DNA from: Nocardiopsis sp. FR4
GTDB lineage: Bacteria; Actinomycetota; Actinomycetes; Streptosporangiales; Streptosporangiaceae
Assembly (NCBI RefSeq): GCF_009830945.1
Contig: NZ_VWVV01000016.1
Location: forward strand, 62,001-126,000
Length of the DNA: 64,000 bases
Direction: 5' to 3'
In this document: positions 7,955 to 17,038 of the stretch, one piece after another
Position numbering within the stretch: the stretch's first letter is position 1
Layout of the letters: every line of letters begins with the position of its first letter
Made by a program: the position numbers and the translations under genes
The notes under the pieces: generated by a model
Databases searched by the model: none
What the model was told of the DNA's origin: nothing
Seen by the model: the letters and a program-made list of their open reading frames with translations, nothing else

Positions 7955-8935
7955 TCAGATGTGCTGGAACACGCGTTCGCGGTGCCAGGCGAGTGCGTCC
8001 CGGCTGGGGTGGTCCGCCTTGCGCGGGGGGAGGGTGATGCTCCTGCCCTCCAAAGCGGTGTACTCCCCGGCCGCGGGGGAGGGGTGCCCATACAGGCGGG
8101 GACTCACCTGGACGGTCAGTTCGGGTGAGACCGCCAGGTAGCCCTGGTCGAAGAGGCGGTGCACGTCCGCGCGCAACAGCAGGCCGTTGTCAAGCCGGTG
8201 CAGTCCTCCCTCGGAGATCGGGTGGATGTGCGCGGCCTCCAGGGCCGGGGGCACGTCGACCCCCGTGACAGCGCACCTGCCCTGGTAGGCGTTCAGGAGG
8301 GCGAGCTTGAACGCCTCCTGTCCGAGGCGCTGGCGGACAGGGCGGTACCCGCCCCGGGTGGGGCCCTCGTGCCGCCAGGTGCTGGTGTCCCCCGGTTCCT
8401 CCCCGAGAGCGGCATCCGCACCCTCGGTCAGTACACGGTCGGCGATCGGGGCGAAGTAGTCCGCGAGGTCGGAGGTCTCGATGTCGTCGTACCCCTTGCC
8501 CTGGATGAGGTTCTTACTGAAGTCCGGCGGGGGTGCGAAGGTCGTGCCCTCGGGGAAGAAGACGGGGTCGCGCAGCATGATGCAGCCGATGAGCGGGTCC
8601 TCGCCCGCGCGGATGGGCGGCTTGTCATCCTTGCGGCGGTACACGTTGAGCGCGTCGCGCAGTTCGCCGAGGCTGCTCCTACCGTTGCCCTCGCTGAAGG
8701 CGGCCCACGCCTCTGAGAGTCGAACGTGCGCGAACCCGCTGAAGACGGCGCCGCCGACGATCCTGTTGTGGGGGTACCTGGTCTTGAACAGGAAGAGATC
8801 TCCCAGGCCGATGCGGCTGAAGTCCTTGTCCGACGAAGGGCGCCAGAAGTTGATCTCGGACAGGTGGGGGCGCTGGGCGAGGAATTCGGCCCAGACCTGG
8901 TCAGTTACTCCGACAAAAGCCTTCATATGCGGCAT
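7955..8935 (-). CDS. HNH endonuclease, putative stand-alone restriction enzyme
   Basis: A 326-residue protein with a C-terminal HNH domain (about 216-265): GRCAVTGVDVPPALEAAHIHPI then HRLDNGLLLRADVHRLFDQGY, with His236/His238, Asn250 and His259 in the expected positions. The N-terminal 170 residues (MKAFVGVTDQVWAEFL, INFWRPS, LGDLFLFKTRY) resemble the accessory module found in putative modification-dependent HNH restriction proteins, and no methyltransferase is nearby. Start ATG 8935 has no clear Shine-Dalgarno site; ATG 8926 is an alternative, and the message could be leaderless. It is convergent with the broken Mrr gene, forming a small nuclease island. Confidence 0.8.
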   Translation of the reverse strand: MPHMKAFVGVTDQVWAEFLAQRPHLSEINFWRPSSDKDFSRIGLGDLFLFKTRYPHNRIVGGAVFSGFAHVRLSEAWAAFSEGNGRSSLGELRDALNVYRRKDDKPPIRAGEDPLIGCIMLRDPVFFPEGTTFAPPPDFSKNLIQGKGYDDIETSDLADYFAPIADRVLTEGADAALGEEPGDTSTWRHEGPTRGGYRPVRQRLGQEAFKLALLNAYQGRCAVTGVDVPPALEAAHIHPISEGGLHRLDNGLLLRADVHRLFDQGYLAVSPELTVQVSPRLYGHPSPAAGEYTALEGRSITLPPRKADHPSRDALAWHRERVFQHI

Positions 8936-8955
8936 TATGCTGTTTTTACGGTGTG

Positions 8956-8967
8956 ACTGCTTGCAGT
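8956..8967. promoter_or_regulatory. Short palindrome upstream of the HNH gene
   Basis: ACTGCTTGCAGT has 5-bp arms around TT and lies 20 bases before the HNH start, where a regulator could occlude RNA polymerase. No cognate regulator is evident, so this is tentative. Confidence 0.25.
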
Positions 8968-9141
8968 GAGAGTTCCTTTCGCCCCTGGTAGCCAATGTGG
9001 CCGGAAGCGGCCACTTCCTCCCCGCTTCCGCGCTTGCTTCAGGATGATGGGGAGGAGCGAACGCCCTGTTCGCGCGCATCGTCGCTCGGGGTGTACCGGT
9101 GCGGAGGTGCGGTGGAAACGCTGTTTCCTGGAGTGGGTCCG

Positions 9142-9618
9142 ATGGTCAAGTCGAGAAGGACCACATGGCGCAGCGGTAGCGGTTGGTGGACGGACGACCC
9201 CCGGCCGAGTGTCAGCGGGGATTGGTCGGCGGAACTCCACTCCGAGCGTGAGGACGCCCTGAGCCGACCTTCTGTTCCGGCAACGGCGAAACCGGCGCGC
9301 GGCGCGTCGAAGAAGTACCCGGTCCGCGTTACCACGATGTCGCGCGCTCAGAAGCTGCGCGTCGACGTGGCCAAGCTGGACAGAAGTCTCAGAGAGGCCG
9401 ACAGGGCGTTGGCCAGGAAGCCGGAACTGGCGCGGCGTATCTGCGAACGGGCTCTGCAGATGCCGCAGAAGGCCCTCCGGAGCAGGACCGCGCGGGGCGG
9501 TACCTTCGAGGAAGCCTTGCGTGAGGTACTCAGGCAGACGCGGAAGAAGTCCGCCGGAAGTTCCCGAAAACAGGCCCGTCGCCGGAGGAGGGGCGTAGGG
9601 GGTACGCCACCGGGTTGA
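9142..9618 (+). CDS. Hypothetical basic protein
   Basis: A 158-residue protein preceded by GGAG nine bases before ATG 9142. The N-terminus (MVKSRRTTWRSGSGWWTDD) is Trp/Arg-rich. The middle and C-terminus are helical and charged (KLRVDVAKLDRSLREADRAL), ending in a Lys/Arg-rich tail (RKQARRRRRG) that would suit nucleic-acid binding. I do not recognise a family. Codon use is less extreme than that of its neighbours, so a start or even the gene itself could be wrong. Confidence 0.45.
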   Translation: MVKSRRTTWRSGSGWWTDDPRPSVSGDWSAELHSEREDALSRPSVPATAKPARGASKKYPVRVTTMSRAQKLRVDVAKLDRSLREADRALARKPELARRICERALQMPQKALRSRTARGGTFEEALREVLRQTRKKSAGSSRKQARRRRRGVGGTPPG

Positions 9619-9718
9619 CGCCCTGACCGGGGCTGGCGACTCGGCCCTGTGCCGAGCAGGCCGAGGGGTGTGGCGGCGCCCCAGGGAGTCCCTGGGGCCA
9701 AGGACGGGGAAGACCGGT

Positions 9719-10204
9719 TCAGGCGGGCGGGGAGCCCTCGGAGGGCCGCAGGGTCCTGGGCATCGGCGGAACGGGGCGGTCCCGGCGCGCGCAGCGGCCG
9801 ACCGGGCGCGGTTCACGGCCCTCGGCGACGCAGCGCAGGGCCTCGCCCGAGGCCAGGCGCCCCGCCCTCTGGAAGCTCTCCGGGTTGGAGTCGACCTTGT
9901 ACCACAGGGCGTCGCGCAACACCGCGCGGGCGGTGTATCGGGGCCGGCCGCCGCCCGCCTCCGACCAGGCCTCGCGTACCCCCTGGGCGAAGGCGCGGAC
10001 GAACTCCTCCGGGAGGGGCTCTCCGGGATAACCGCAGGTCTCGGGCAGGTCGTCGGCGAGGGCGAAGTCCGTGCCCGGCGCTGGCTCGAAGTCGGCCCAG
10101 GCCACGGCGAAGGCGCAGGGACAGCACGTCTGCCGGATGTGGCGGACGTGGACACCGGTGACCGCTCTGGGGAGCACCGGTGCCCTGGGGACGGGGGAGT
10201 TCAC
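9719..10204 (-). CDS. Hypothetical protein
   Basis: A 161-residue protein translated from GTG 10204, 11 bases after the stop of the small Cys-rich gene, so the two are probably one operon. It includes VRHIRQTCCPCAFAVAWADF and LPEEFVRAFAQGVREAW, a soluble, acidic/helical pattern with three clustered cysteines. The start is uncertain; in-frame GTG codons further in are possible. No family is recognised. Confidence 0.5.
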   Translation of the reverse strand: MNSPVPRAPVLPRAVTGVHVRHIRQTCCPCAFAVAWADFEPAPGTDFALADDLPETCGYPGEPLPEEFVRAFAQGVREAWSEAGGGRPRYTARAVLRDALWYKVDSNPESFQRAGRLASGEALRCVAEGREPRPVGRCARRDRPVPPMPRTLRPSEGSPPA

Positions 10205-10215
10205 GGGGTTTCCCG

Positions 10216-10548
10216 TCAGGTGTCGCAGCTCTGGCAGCGGCGGGTGGCGAGGCGCTCGGTGTTGCCGTGTGTGGCGCGGGCGGGGGAGTTCTCGCCCAGG
10301 CGGCGCCACAGCCGCGGGTCGGCGTCGGGGATCCAGCCCCACAGCGGCGCCTTGATCTCGGAGTCGGACTGGTGCGGGCAGCCCGGGCGGTGGGCCACGC
10401 CGCGCGGCGAGATGAGTAGGGTGCCCGTGGGGAAGTGCGCGTCGCCGGTGGCGGTACCGGTGCTCTGCCCTCGGGGGCTCTGGTCCTTGACGAGGTCGCA
10501 GGCGCAGCCGCCGTCGATGGGGAGTTCGCAGAAGTCGCAGCGTTCCAT
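10216..10548 (-). CDS. Small Cys-rich, zinc-ribbon-like protein
   Basis: A 110-residue protein with CxxC at residues 4-7, two further Cys at 15 and 17, and a C-terminal CxxC at 105-108 (RCQSCDT). These are spaced as two possible metal-binding clusters. It begins MERCDFCELPIDGG; an in-frame ATG at 10560 would add four residues. Its stop lies 11 bases before the GTG of the downstream hypothetical gene. The function is unknown; protein or nucleic-acid binding through zinc is inferred. Confidence 0.55.
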   Translation of the reverse strand: MERCDFCELPIDGGCACDLVKDQSPRGQSTGTATGDAHFPTGTLLISPRGVAHRPGCPHQSDSEIKAPLWGWIPDADPRLWRRLGENSPARATHGNTERLATRRCQSCDT

Positions 10549-10561
10549 GGCCCCGATCATG

Positions 10562-10588
10562 CCCGGCCCCGGTGACGAACGGGCCGGG
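10562..10588 (+). terminator. GC-rich hairpin followed by a T-run
   Basis: CCCGGCCC (10562-10569) pairs with GGGCCGGG (10581-10588) and is followed by GTTTT, the form of a plus-strand intrinsic terminator. No plus-strand gene ends nearby, so it may block antisense transcription, or it may be incidental. The surrounding 10549-10807 holds no gene I can support. Confidence 0.35.
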
Positions 10589-10807
10589 GTTTTCCGCGCC
10601 TGGCGCGTGTTCGGGCAGGTGGGGCGGCGGGTGGCCGGGAACGGCCACCCGCCGCGCCGGGTCGCGCTCCCGGAGGGCCTGTTCGGACATCTCGTGCGGG
10701 GCCGCGGACAGAACCCGGCCCAACGGTGCCAGGGCACGGTAAGACACCTCCGGGCCCCGGGAACCCTGGAACAGGTAGGGGCGGGAGTGGTCGCTGAGCA
10801 GGTCGGT

Positions 10808-13800
10808 TCAGGACGGCTCCCTCCCCGGGGCGGGACTCCCGGCTCCGGCCTTCGCGGCGGCCCGTTCGGCCCTGATCGGCTGGATGCCGAGGACCTCCGC
10901 CCACACCCGGCCCATCCGCTCGGCCGCGGCGGCGGTGCCGCCGGGCCGCCACAGCTCGGCGGGGTCCCCGGGCACGGCCGCGCACAGCATGCGCCGGATC
11001 TGGGAGGGATGCAGCCTGGCCCCGGTCCTGCGGTACTCCGCCCGTGCGGGCCCCCTCTCCGGTTCGGCCTTCGGCCAGCCGAACCGGTCGGAGAGCACGA
11101 ACTCGGCGGTGCCCTTGGTGACCCGGGTGGCGGCGCGGAAGGCCTTCACCGCGTCGGGGCCGAACACCACGGGGTCCCGCTGGTCGAGCAGGCCGAGGAA
11201 CTGGCGCATCCGCGCGGCCTCGTCCCGCTCCACGTGCAGCGGAGTTTCCTCCTCGGCCTTCGCCGGTACCGGAGCCGACGCCGCGCGGACGTAGGTGTAG
11301 CTCCGGTACCGCACGTACCGGCCCGACCAGTGCCGGACCCTGCTGTCCGGTGCGCGGCTCGGGCTTCCGGGCGGGTCGGTGACGACCGCTTGGCCGGCGG
11401 CCAGCAGGGGCGCGATCGCGGCACCGGGAGCCCGGCCGCGCACCCACGCCGTCCCCTGTTCCGCGAAGGGCTGTTCCGCCCAGAGGCGCAGCAGGGACAC
11501 CAGGGCGTCGTGCGTGCTCGGGTCGGGACAGCCGGCGGCCAGCCTCCACAGGAGCACGTCGGTGCAGTCGAGCAGGTCGCTCCACCGCGCCGGGGGTTCG
11601 GGCGGGCTCAGCCTGCGGGTGCACTCGTCGATCCGGCCGCGCAGCCGCGCGCCGTCGGCCGCCAGCGCGGTGAGCGTGGACGTCTGGTCGCCGGAGGAGT
11701 ACGCGAACGACAGTGCCCGCGGGTCGAACAGGCCGGACAGGGCCTTCTCCAGGGCCGCGTCGGTGGTCCCGGTCCCGGGCCTGAGCGGTGCGTCCGCGCG
11801 TACGAGTGCGGCGCGCCGCGACATCTCCTCACGCCGCAGTCGCAGGTCGGCGGCCCACAGCACCGCCCAGACCAGGCCGCCGGTGCCGTCGGCGAGCGCC
11901 TCGTCGGTGATCTGGGGCAGCAGGCGGGCCAGGGCCCCGCGCACGGCGGCCCGGCGGGTGGGTGAGTGCCGGACCGAGGTCGTGAGCAGGCCCGCCCCGC
12001 AGACGTGCCCCTCCGGCGCCGGAACGCTCAGAGCGGCGTCGATGAGTTGGCGGGCGGTGTCGGCGTCCACTCCGCGCAGGATCCGGGAGGCGGCCGGGTC
12101 CCGGGGAGTGAGGAAGTGCCAGAAGGCGGGCGGCGGCATCAGGGGCAGCTGGGCGTCGTCCGCGCGCTCGTCCGCCCCGACCCGGGGGTGGACGCCGACC
12201 TGCCAGACATCTGAGTCGTCGCCGGTGTCTCGGCACCGGACCACTGTCGCCGCGCGCGGGCGGACGCAGAGGGTCAATAATCCCTCCGCCGTGCCCTCGG
12301 GCATGCGCAGCACACCCCAGTGGGTGTGGTTGCCCAGGCTCCGGAACGCCGCTCGCCGACCGTCCGTGCCCTCCAGGAACTCCGGTGTCCAGTCCTCCGC
12401 GCCGGGGTCCGGCCGGAACACCCGGAAGCCCGCGAGCCCGTCCTTCGAGCCGAGGGGGGACTCCGGTGAGTCCTCCGGCAGGCGGACCAGGTGCGTCCGC
12501 GTGTACAGGCCGATCGGGTCGCCGTCGAGGAAACCGGGCAGGTCGTACCCGACGGTCCGCCCGGTGAGGGGGTCCAGTTCGGGAAGCCCGTCCCCCGTGG
12601 CCCCGGTGCTCGACCACACGCGCGTGCCGTCGGTCAGGTGGTCGTCCAGCCGCTCGGGGCCGCTGCGGTCTCCAGCGCGCAGGACGCGTTCGAAGTCGTA
12701 GCGGCCCCCGTCCGGGGAGGCCAGGACCAGACCCAGCCTGGTGGAGTCGCCGCCGTAGTCGAACAGGGCCGGGGGGAGTACGCCTCGAACACGTCGTCGG
12801 GCGCCGAGCACCAGAACGCCCGCTGCGGCTGCCTGCTGCGGCTCCTTCCGCCGTAGGCCCAGGTGACCTGGAAGTCGCCGCCCACGAAGTGCACCGTGTG
12901 CCGTTCGGCCTCCTCAGGCAGGGTGAACGCGCACCACCCGCGGCGGCCCCGGTGGTCCACGGCCACCGCCGCGTCCCGGCCGTAGACGGTCAGCACCGGC
13001 CAGGTGGGGGTCACTCCCAGGACACCGCCGTCGCGGGCGCCGATCTCGGCCACGGCCTCCTCGAAGGCGGGCCAGACGTACTCGCCGGGAACTCCGAACC
13101 GCAGCGTGCGGGCCAGGGGTTCGACCAGGTCGAGACCGTCCAGGACGTCCTCGACCCCGTCCCACCCGCGCATCGCGTCGTGGGACAGGCGGGCGTCGAG
13201 TGCGTCCAGCGCCCTCTCCGCCTCCTGCAGTGGGGCGCCGCGCACCACTTCGACCTCGGCACTCACCTGTTCCAGGAACTCCCGGTGGAGCTTGGGTACG
13301 GCTTCCTCCCGGCGCGGAACCGGGCGTACGGGACGGGTGACGCCCTCGGGCAGCTCCACCCGGACGCCGTGGGACTCGCAGGCCAGTACCAGGTCCGAGT
13401 CCAGGCGGCCGTGGCGGTAGCGGCCCTCGTAGAGGCGGACGGCGGCGCCCTCCGCGCGGATCCGCGGTGCCAGACGCGGCAGCAGGGCGTACAGCTCACC
13501 GGGCATCCGCTGCTTGGTGACCCCCTCGCCCACCCAGCGGTGGTTGTACATGAAGAAGTAGTGCGACAGCCAGGCGCCGTAGCCCTTCTCGGGGCGCAGC
13601 CGTCCCTCGGCCATGTCCTCGGCGATACCGGTGGTCTCCAGCAGACGCAGCCACTCGGCGCCGTCGGTGATGGAGGCGGGGAAGAGGACGGCCAGGCCGG
13701 GCCGGTCCTCCTCGTGCGGTGGCGCCTGGGCGAAGAGCCGGTCCGCCGCGCGGACCAGGCCCACCGGCACGGCACGTCCCCCGGAGGCGGCCAAGACTCG

Positions 13801-14367
13801 GCCCAGGGCTCGGGCCGCCTCGGCGGTGGCCAGCCCCGCGGCGCGGGCCGAGGCGCGCAGCCGGGTGAGCAGGTCGGCCGGGGGAGGCGCTCCGCCGTCC
13901 GTCCATGCGTCCAGGAAGCGCAGGAACTCCGTGTGCGCCCGCGGGGCGGGCAGGAGCTCGGCGAGTGCGCGCTGGTGGAGGCCCAGCTCCTTACCGGGCA
14001 GTGCCCCGGCCCGGGCGAAGAGCAGGGCGTTCTCCACCGCGTGGTGGGTGTCGACCTCCAAGGCGTGCGCGGCCTCGGCCTCGCGGGCCCGGCGGTAGGC
14101 GGTTCCGGCGTGCTTCTTCTGGCCGCGGAGCATGCGGTGGCCAACCGTGTCCCAGTACCAGGGCAGGTAGGCCTCGGGCAGCCCGGAGGAGGTGAAGGTG
14201 GCCGCCAGGTCGGACAGGAGCCTGCCCCGGTCGCGGCGGCTGGCGAGCCGCGCGTCGACCGCGGTGAGGAGGTCGAGGATCTCGGGTTCGCGCCCGTGTC
14301 CCCGGACGCGCTCCCAGTCCAGCAGCAGGGTGGAGACGGTTGGGTCTGGGGGAGGGGAAAGCGGCAT
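10808..14367 (-). pseudogene. Very large hypothetical protein, split by a single-base frameshift
   Basis: Two long minus-strand frames meet around 12771-12776. The upstream part begins MPLSPPPDPTVSTLL and is coherent until APDDVFEAY; after that its translation becomes Arg/Pro/Thr-rich nonsense. The downstream frame becomes coherent at PPALFDYGGDSTRLGLVL. Adding one C to the six-C run (GGGGGG on the plus strand at 12771-12776) joins them as one 1186-residue protein, and the total length is then divisible by three. No signal peptide or membrane segments are apparent; the protein is Trp/Arg/Leu-rich and soluble. I do not recognise the family. A base-call error is at least as likely as true inactivation, since both halves retain clean coding character. 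Confidence 0.7.
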
Positions 14368-14443
14368 GCGGGGAGTATCCCAGTCCTCACCGACGGTCCG
14401 TGGCGGTGCCTCGGCTGACGCGTCGCCACGGCTCAGCCGGAGC

Positions 14444-14767
14444 TCAGGAGGCGGCGGGGCGCAGGGTGAAGACCTTGTGCAGGCCGACCATGGTCATGAT
14501 GCGCATGGTGTTGGCGGGGACGGAGTCCAGGACGATGTCGGCCCCGGCGGCCAGGACGTGCTGGCGGGCGGCGAGGAGGGCGCTGATACCGCTGGAGTCG
14601 CAGAAGTCCAGTCCGGCCAGGTCGATGACCAGGCACTGGCCCGGGTCCAGGGACAGGAGCCTGACCTCCTGGCGCAAAGACGCGGAGTGGTTGTAGTCCA
14701 GCGAACCGGTCACGTCGAGGACGGGGCCGGCCGTGGTGTCTCGGCAGGTGACGTTCAGAGTGTTCAT
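14444..14767 (-). CDS. STAS-domain anti-sigma factor antagonist (RsbV/SpoIIAA type)
   Basis: A 107-residue single STAS domain. DFCDSSGISALL carries the Ser pair 58-59, one of which is the residue phosphorylated by anti-sigma kinases in this family. Dephosphorylated STAS proteins bind the anti-sigma kinase and free the sigma factor. The gene follows the PAS-PP2C phosphatase by 10 bases on the same strand, so the phosphatase is probably the enzyme that activates it. No RsbW-type kinase is encoded nearby. Confidence 0.9.
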   Translation of the reverse strand: MNTLNVTCRDTTAGPVLDVTGSLDYNHSASLRQEVRLLSLDPGQCLVIDLAGLDFCDSSGISALLAARQHVLAAGADIVLDSVPANTMRIMTMVGLHKVFTLRPAAS

Positions 14768-14777
14768 CAGGGACTGC

Positions 14778-16075
14778 TCATCGTGAGGTGTCGGTTGTCG
14801 GACGAGGCGGCGGGACGCCGAGCGCGAGGAGGGCGGTGTCGTCCTCGAGGCCGTCGCCGAAGCTCTTCAGCAGTCCGGTCAGGGCGCTGACGATGCCGTG
14901 GGGGGTGGAGGGGCGTGCTCCGAGGCGAAGGAGAGCAGGCCCTCCTCGCCGTACATCGTTTCGGCCCCGGATCCGGTGCGGGCCTCGGTCAGGCCGTCAG
15001 TGTAGAGCAGGAGGGTGTCGCCGGGGGCGAGGGTGGTCTCGACGGTGGCGAAGTGGGCTGAGGGCAGCACGCCTACGAGCATCCCGCCGGGCGTGAACAG
15101 CTGCTCGCACGTTCCGTCTGCGCGCAGCACCAGGGCCGGGGGGTGGCCGCCGAAGGCGAGGCGGACGCGGACACCGCCGCCTCCGGGTTCGAGTATGCCG
15201 AAGAGGGCGGTGCAGTACCGCGGGTCCCCGTTGTCGGCGTAGCGCTCCAGGAGGACGGTGTTCAGCGTGGCCAGGGGGGTGGCGGGGTCGGGGGAGTGCA
15301 GGCCGGCGGCGCGCAGGGCGTAACGGGCCTGGGAGGTCAGGGTCGCGGCCTCGGGGCCCTTGCCGCTCACGTCGCCGAGGAAGAACGCCCAGCGCGTGTC
15401 GTCGAGGGAGAAGAGGTCGTAGAAGTCGCCGCCCAACCGGAAGGGGGAGGCCGTGTGGTAGTAGGCGGCCGCCTCCATCCCCGGCACCTCGGGAAGGGTG
15501 TCGGGCAGCAGGGCCCTCTGCAGGGTGGTGAGCACCTCCCTCAGGCGGGCACGTTCGGCCTCGGCCTGCTGGCGTGCCTGCTCCGCCTCGGTCCGGGCCC
15601 GCTCGGCCTCCCTGCGGCGGCGCAGCAGTTCCTCCTCGTAGGAGCGGCGGTCGGTGGCGTCGAAGACGGTGGTGCGTATCAGCAGCGGCTCGCCCCCGTC
15701 GCCGTGCTTGATGACGGAGGAGACCAGCACTGGGAGGCGGTTGCCGTCGAACGCCCTCATTTCCAGGGCGATGCCTCTGAGCTCGCCCTGCATGCGCAGC
15801 AGGGGCGCGAAGTGCGTCTCGTGGTAGATCCTGCCGCCCATGGTGAGCAGGTCGCTGAAGCGCATACGGCCCACCACGTCGTCGCGCTCCAAGCCGAGCC
15901 AGCTCAGCAGTGTGGCGTTGACCTTGGCGATCGTGCCGTCCATGAGCGTCGACAGGTACCCGCAGGGCGCGGACTCGTAGAGCTCCTCGGCGCTGTTCTC
16001 CAGCAGCGCGGTGAAGGTCGCCTTGGTGTCGGGCCCGTTGCCCGCCGCTCTGAACGGCTCTGACTCCCCGCTCAT
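14778..16075 (-). pseudogene. PAS-PP2C (SpoIIE/RsbP-type) phosphatase with a C-terminal frameshift
   Basis: It starts at ATG 16075, overlapping the stop of the hydrolase gene (ATGA). Order: PAS domain (about residues 25-140, ELYESAPCGYLSTLMDG, TVFDATDRR), a coiled-coil linker (RRREAERARTEAEQARQQ), then a PP2C/SpoIIE catalytic domain with RLGGDFYDLF, GDVSGKGPEAA and LLLYTDGLTEAR. As printed, the frame ends early in APPPPTASSAP at 14879. One extra C in the six-C run (plus-strand GGGGGG at 14900-14905) restores HGIVSALTGLL and the family-typical C-terminus EDDTALLALGV, ending at TGA 14778 with 432 residues. The catalytic metal-binding Asp are intact up to the shift; the missing end contains the last conserved Asp pair. 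Confidence 0.8.
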
Positions 16076-16884
16076 CCGTCCCGTCCCAGAGTCTCGAGGA
16101 AGTCCAGCAGCGCCGCCGCGGTGGCCTGCGGCGCACTCAGCTGGGGGCAGTGGCCGGTGGCCTCCAGAGTGACCAGCCGGGAGGAGGGGACGGCGGCGTG
16201 GACGAAGGCGCCGACCTCGCGCGGGGCGATGACGTCCTGCTCGCACTCGAGGATCAGCGTCGGGACCCGCACGTCCCGCAGGTCGGCGCGGTTGTCGGAC
16301 AGGAAGGTGGCCCGGGCGAAGACCCGGGCGATGTCGGGGTCGGTGGCGCAGAAACTGTTGGTCAGCTCTTGCCCGAGTTCTGGCCGTTCGGGGTTGCCCA
16401 TGATCACCGGTGCCATGGTCGCCGACCAGCCCAGGTAGTTCGACTCCAGCGAGGCCAGCAGTTCGTCGATGTCTCCCGGGGTGAAGCCGCCGCGGTAGCC
16501 CTCGTCGTCGATGTAGCAGGGCGAGGGGGTCACCATCGCCAGCGCCCCGATCCGCTCCGGCGCCGCCCGCAGGGCCAGAACGCCCACCATGGCGCTGACC
16601 GAGTGCCCCACGAAAACCGCTTCCTCCAGATCCAGTTCGCGGCAGACCTCCATGACGTCCTGGGCGTAGCCGTCCAGGGAGGAGTACCTCTCCTCACTCC
16701 AGGCGGAGGCGTCCGACCCCCCGGAGCCGACGTAGTCGAACAGCACCACCCGGTACCGATCGGCCAGCGCGGGAACGACCAGGCGCCACATGTTCTGGTC
16801 GCAGCCGAACCCGTGGGCCAGGACGACCGCGGGCCCGTCGGCGTTGCCGGTGACCGTGACGTTGTTTCGACGCAGAACGTCCAT
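16072..16884 (-). CDS. RsbQ-like alpha/beta hydrolase
   Basis: A 270-residue hydrolase starting at ATG 16884 with GGAAGGG upstream. It has the nucleophile elbow GHSVSA, an Asp in ECEQDVIAP and a His in ATGHCPQL, a complete triad. HGFGCDQNMWR, LFDYVGSGGSD and ESNYLGWSATMAPVIMG match Bacillus RsbQ and the related KAI2 family rather than generic esterases. In Bacillus RsbQ works with the PAS-PP2C phosphatase RsbP in energy-stress sensing; here the gene overlaps a PAS-PP2C gene by 4 bases, followed by a STAS gene, which strongly supports the same partnership. The small-molecule ligand is unknown. Confidence 0.88.
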   Translation of the reverse strand: MDVLRRNNVTVTGNADGPAVVLAHGFGCDQNMWRLVVPALADRYRVVLFDYVGSGGSDASAWSEERYSSLDGYAQDVMEVCRELDLEEAVFVGHSVSAMVGVLALRAAPERIGALAMVTPSPCYIDDEGYRGGFTPGDIDELLASLESNYLGWSATMAPVIMGNPERPELGQELTNSFCATDPDIARVFARATFLSDNRADLRDVRVPTLILECEQDVIAPREVGAFVHAAVPSSRLVTLEATGHCPQLSAPQATAAALLDFLETLGRDG

Positions 16885-17038
16885 GGTGAGTAACCCTTCC
16901 CCGTCGTGGACAACTCGAAAAGGGTATCTGACCCAATAGGCGACTTCCGTATCAAAGCAGTGTGTTCGTCGTCCCCCCAGGAGGAGCGGGTCCGAGGCCG
17001 TCCGCCGCTCCGGTCCCCGCGGGCGGGCGCGGCGCCGC

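Noticed and set aside
10205-10747. In-frame N-terminal extension of the 9719-10204 gene to an ATG at 10747
   Set aside because: It would overlap entirely with the small Cys-rich gene in another frame; its translation is Arg/Pro-rich and unstructured.
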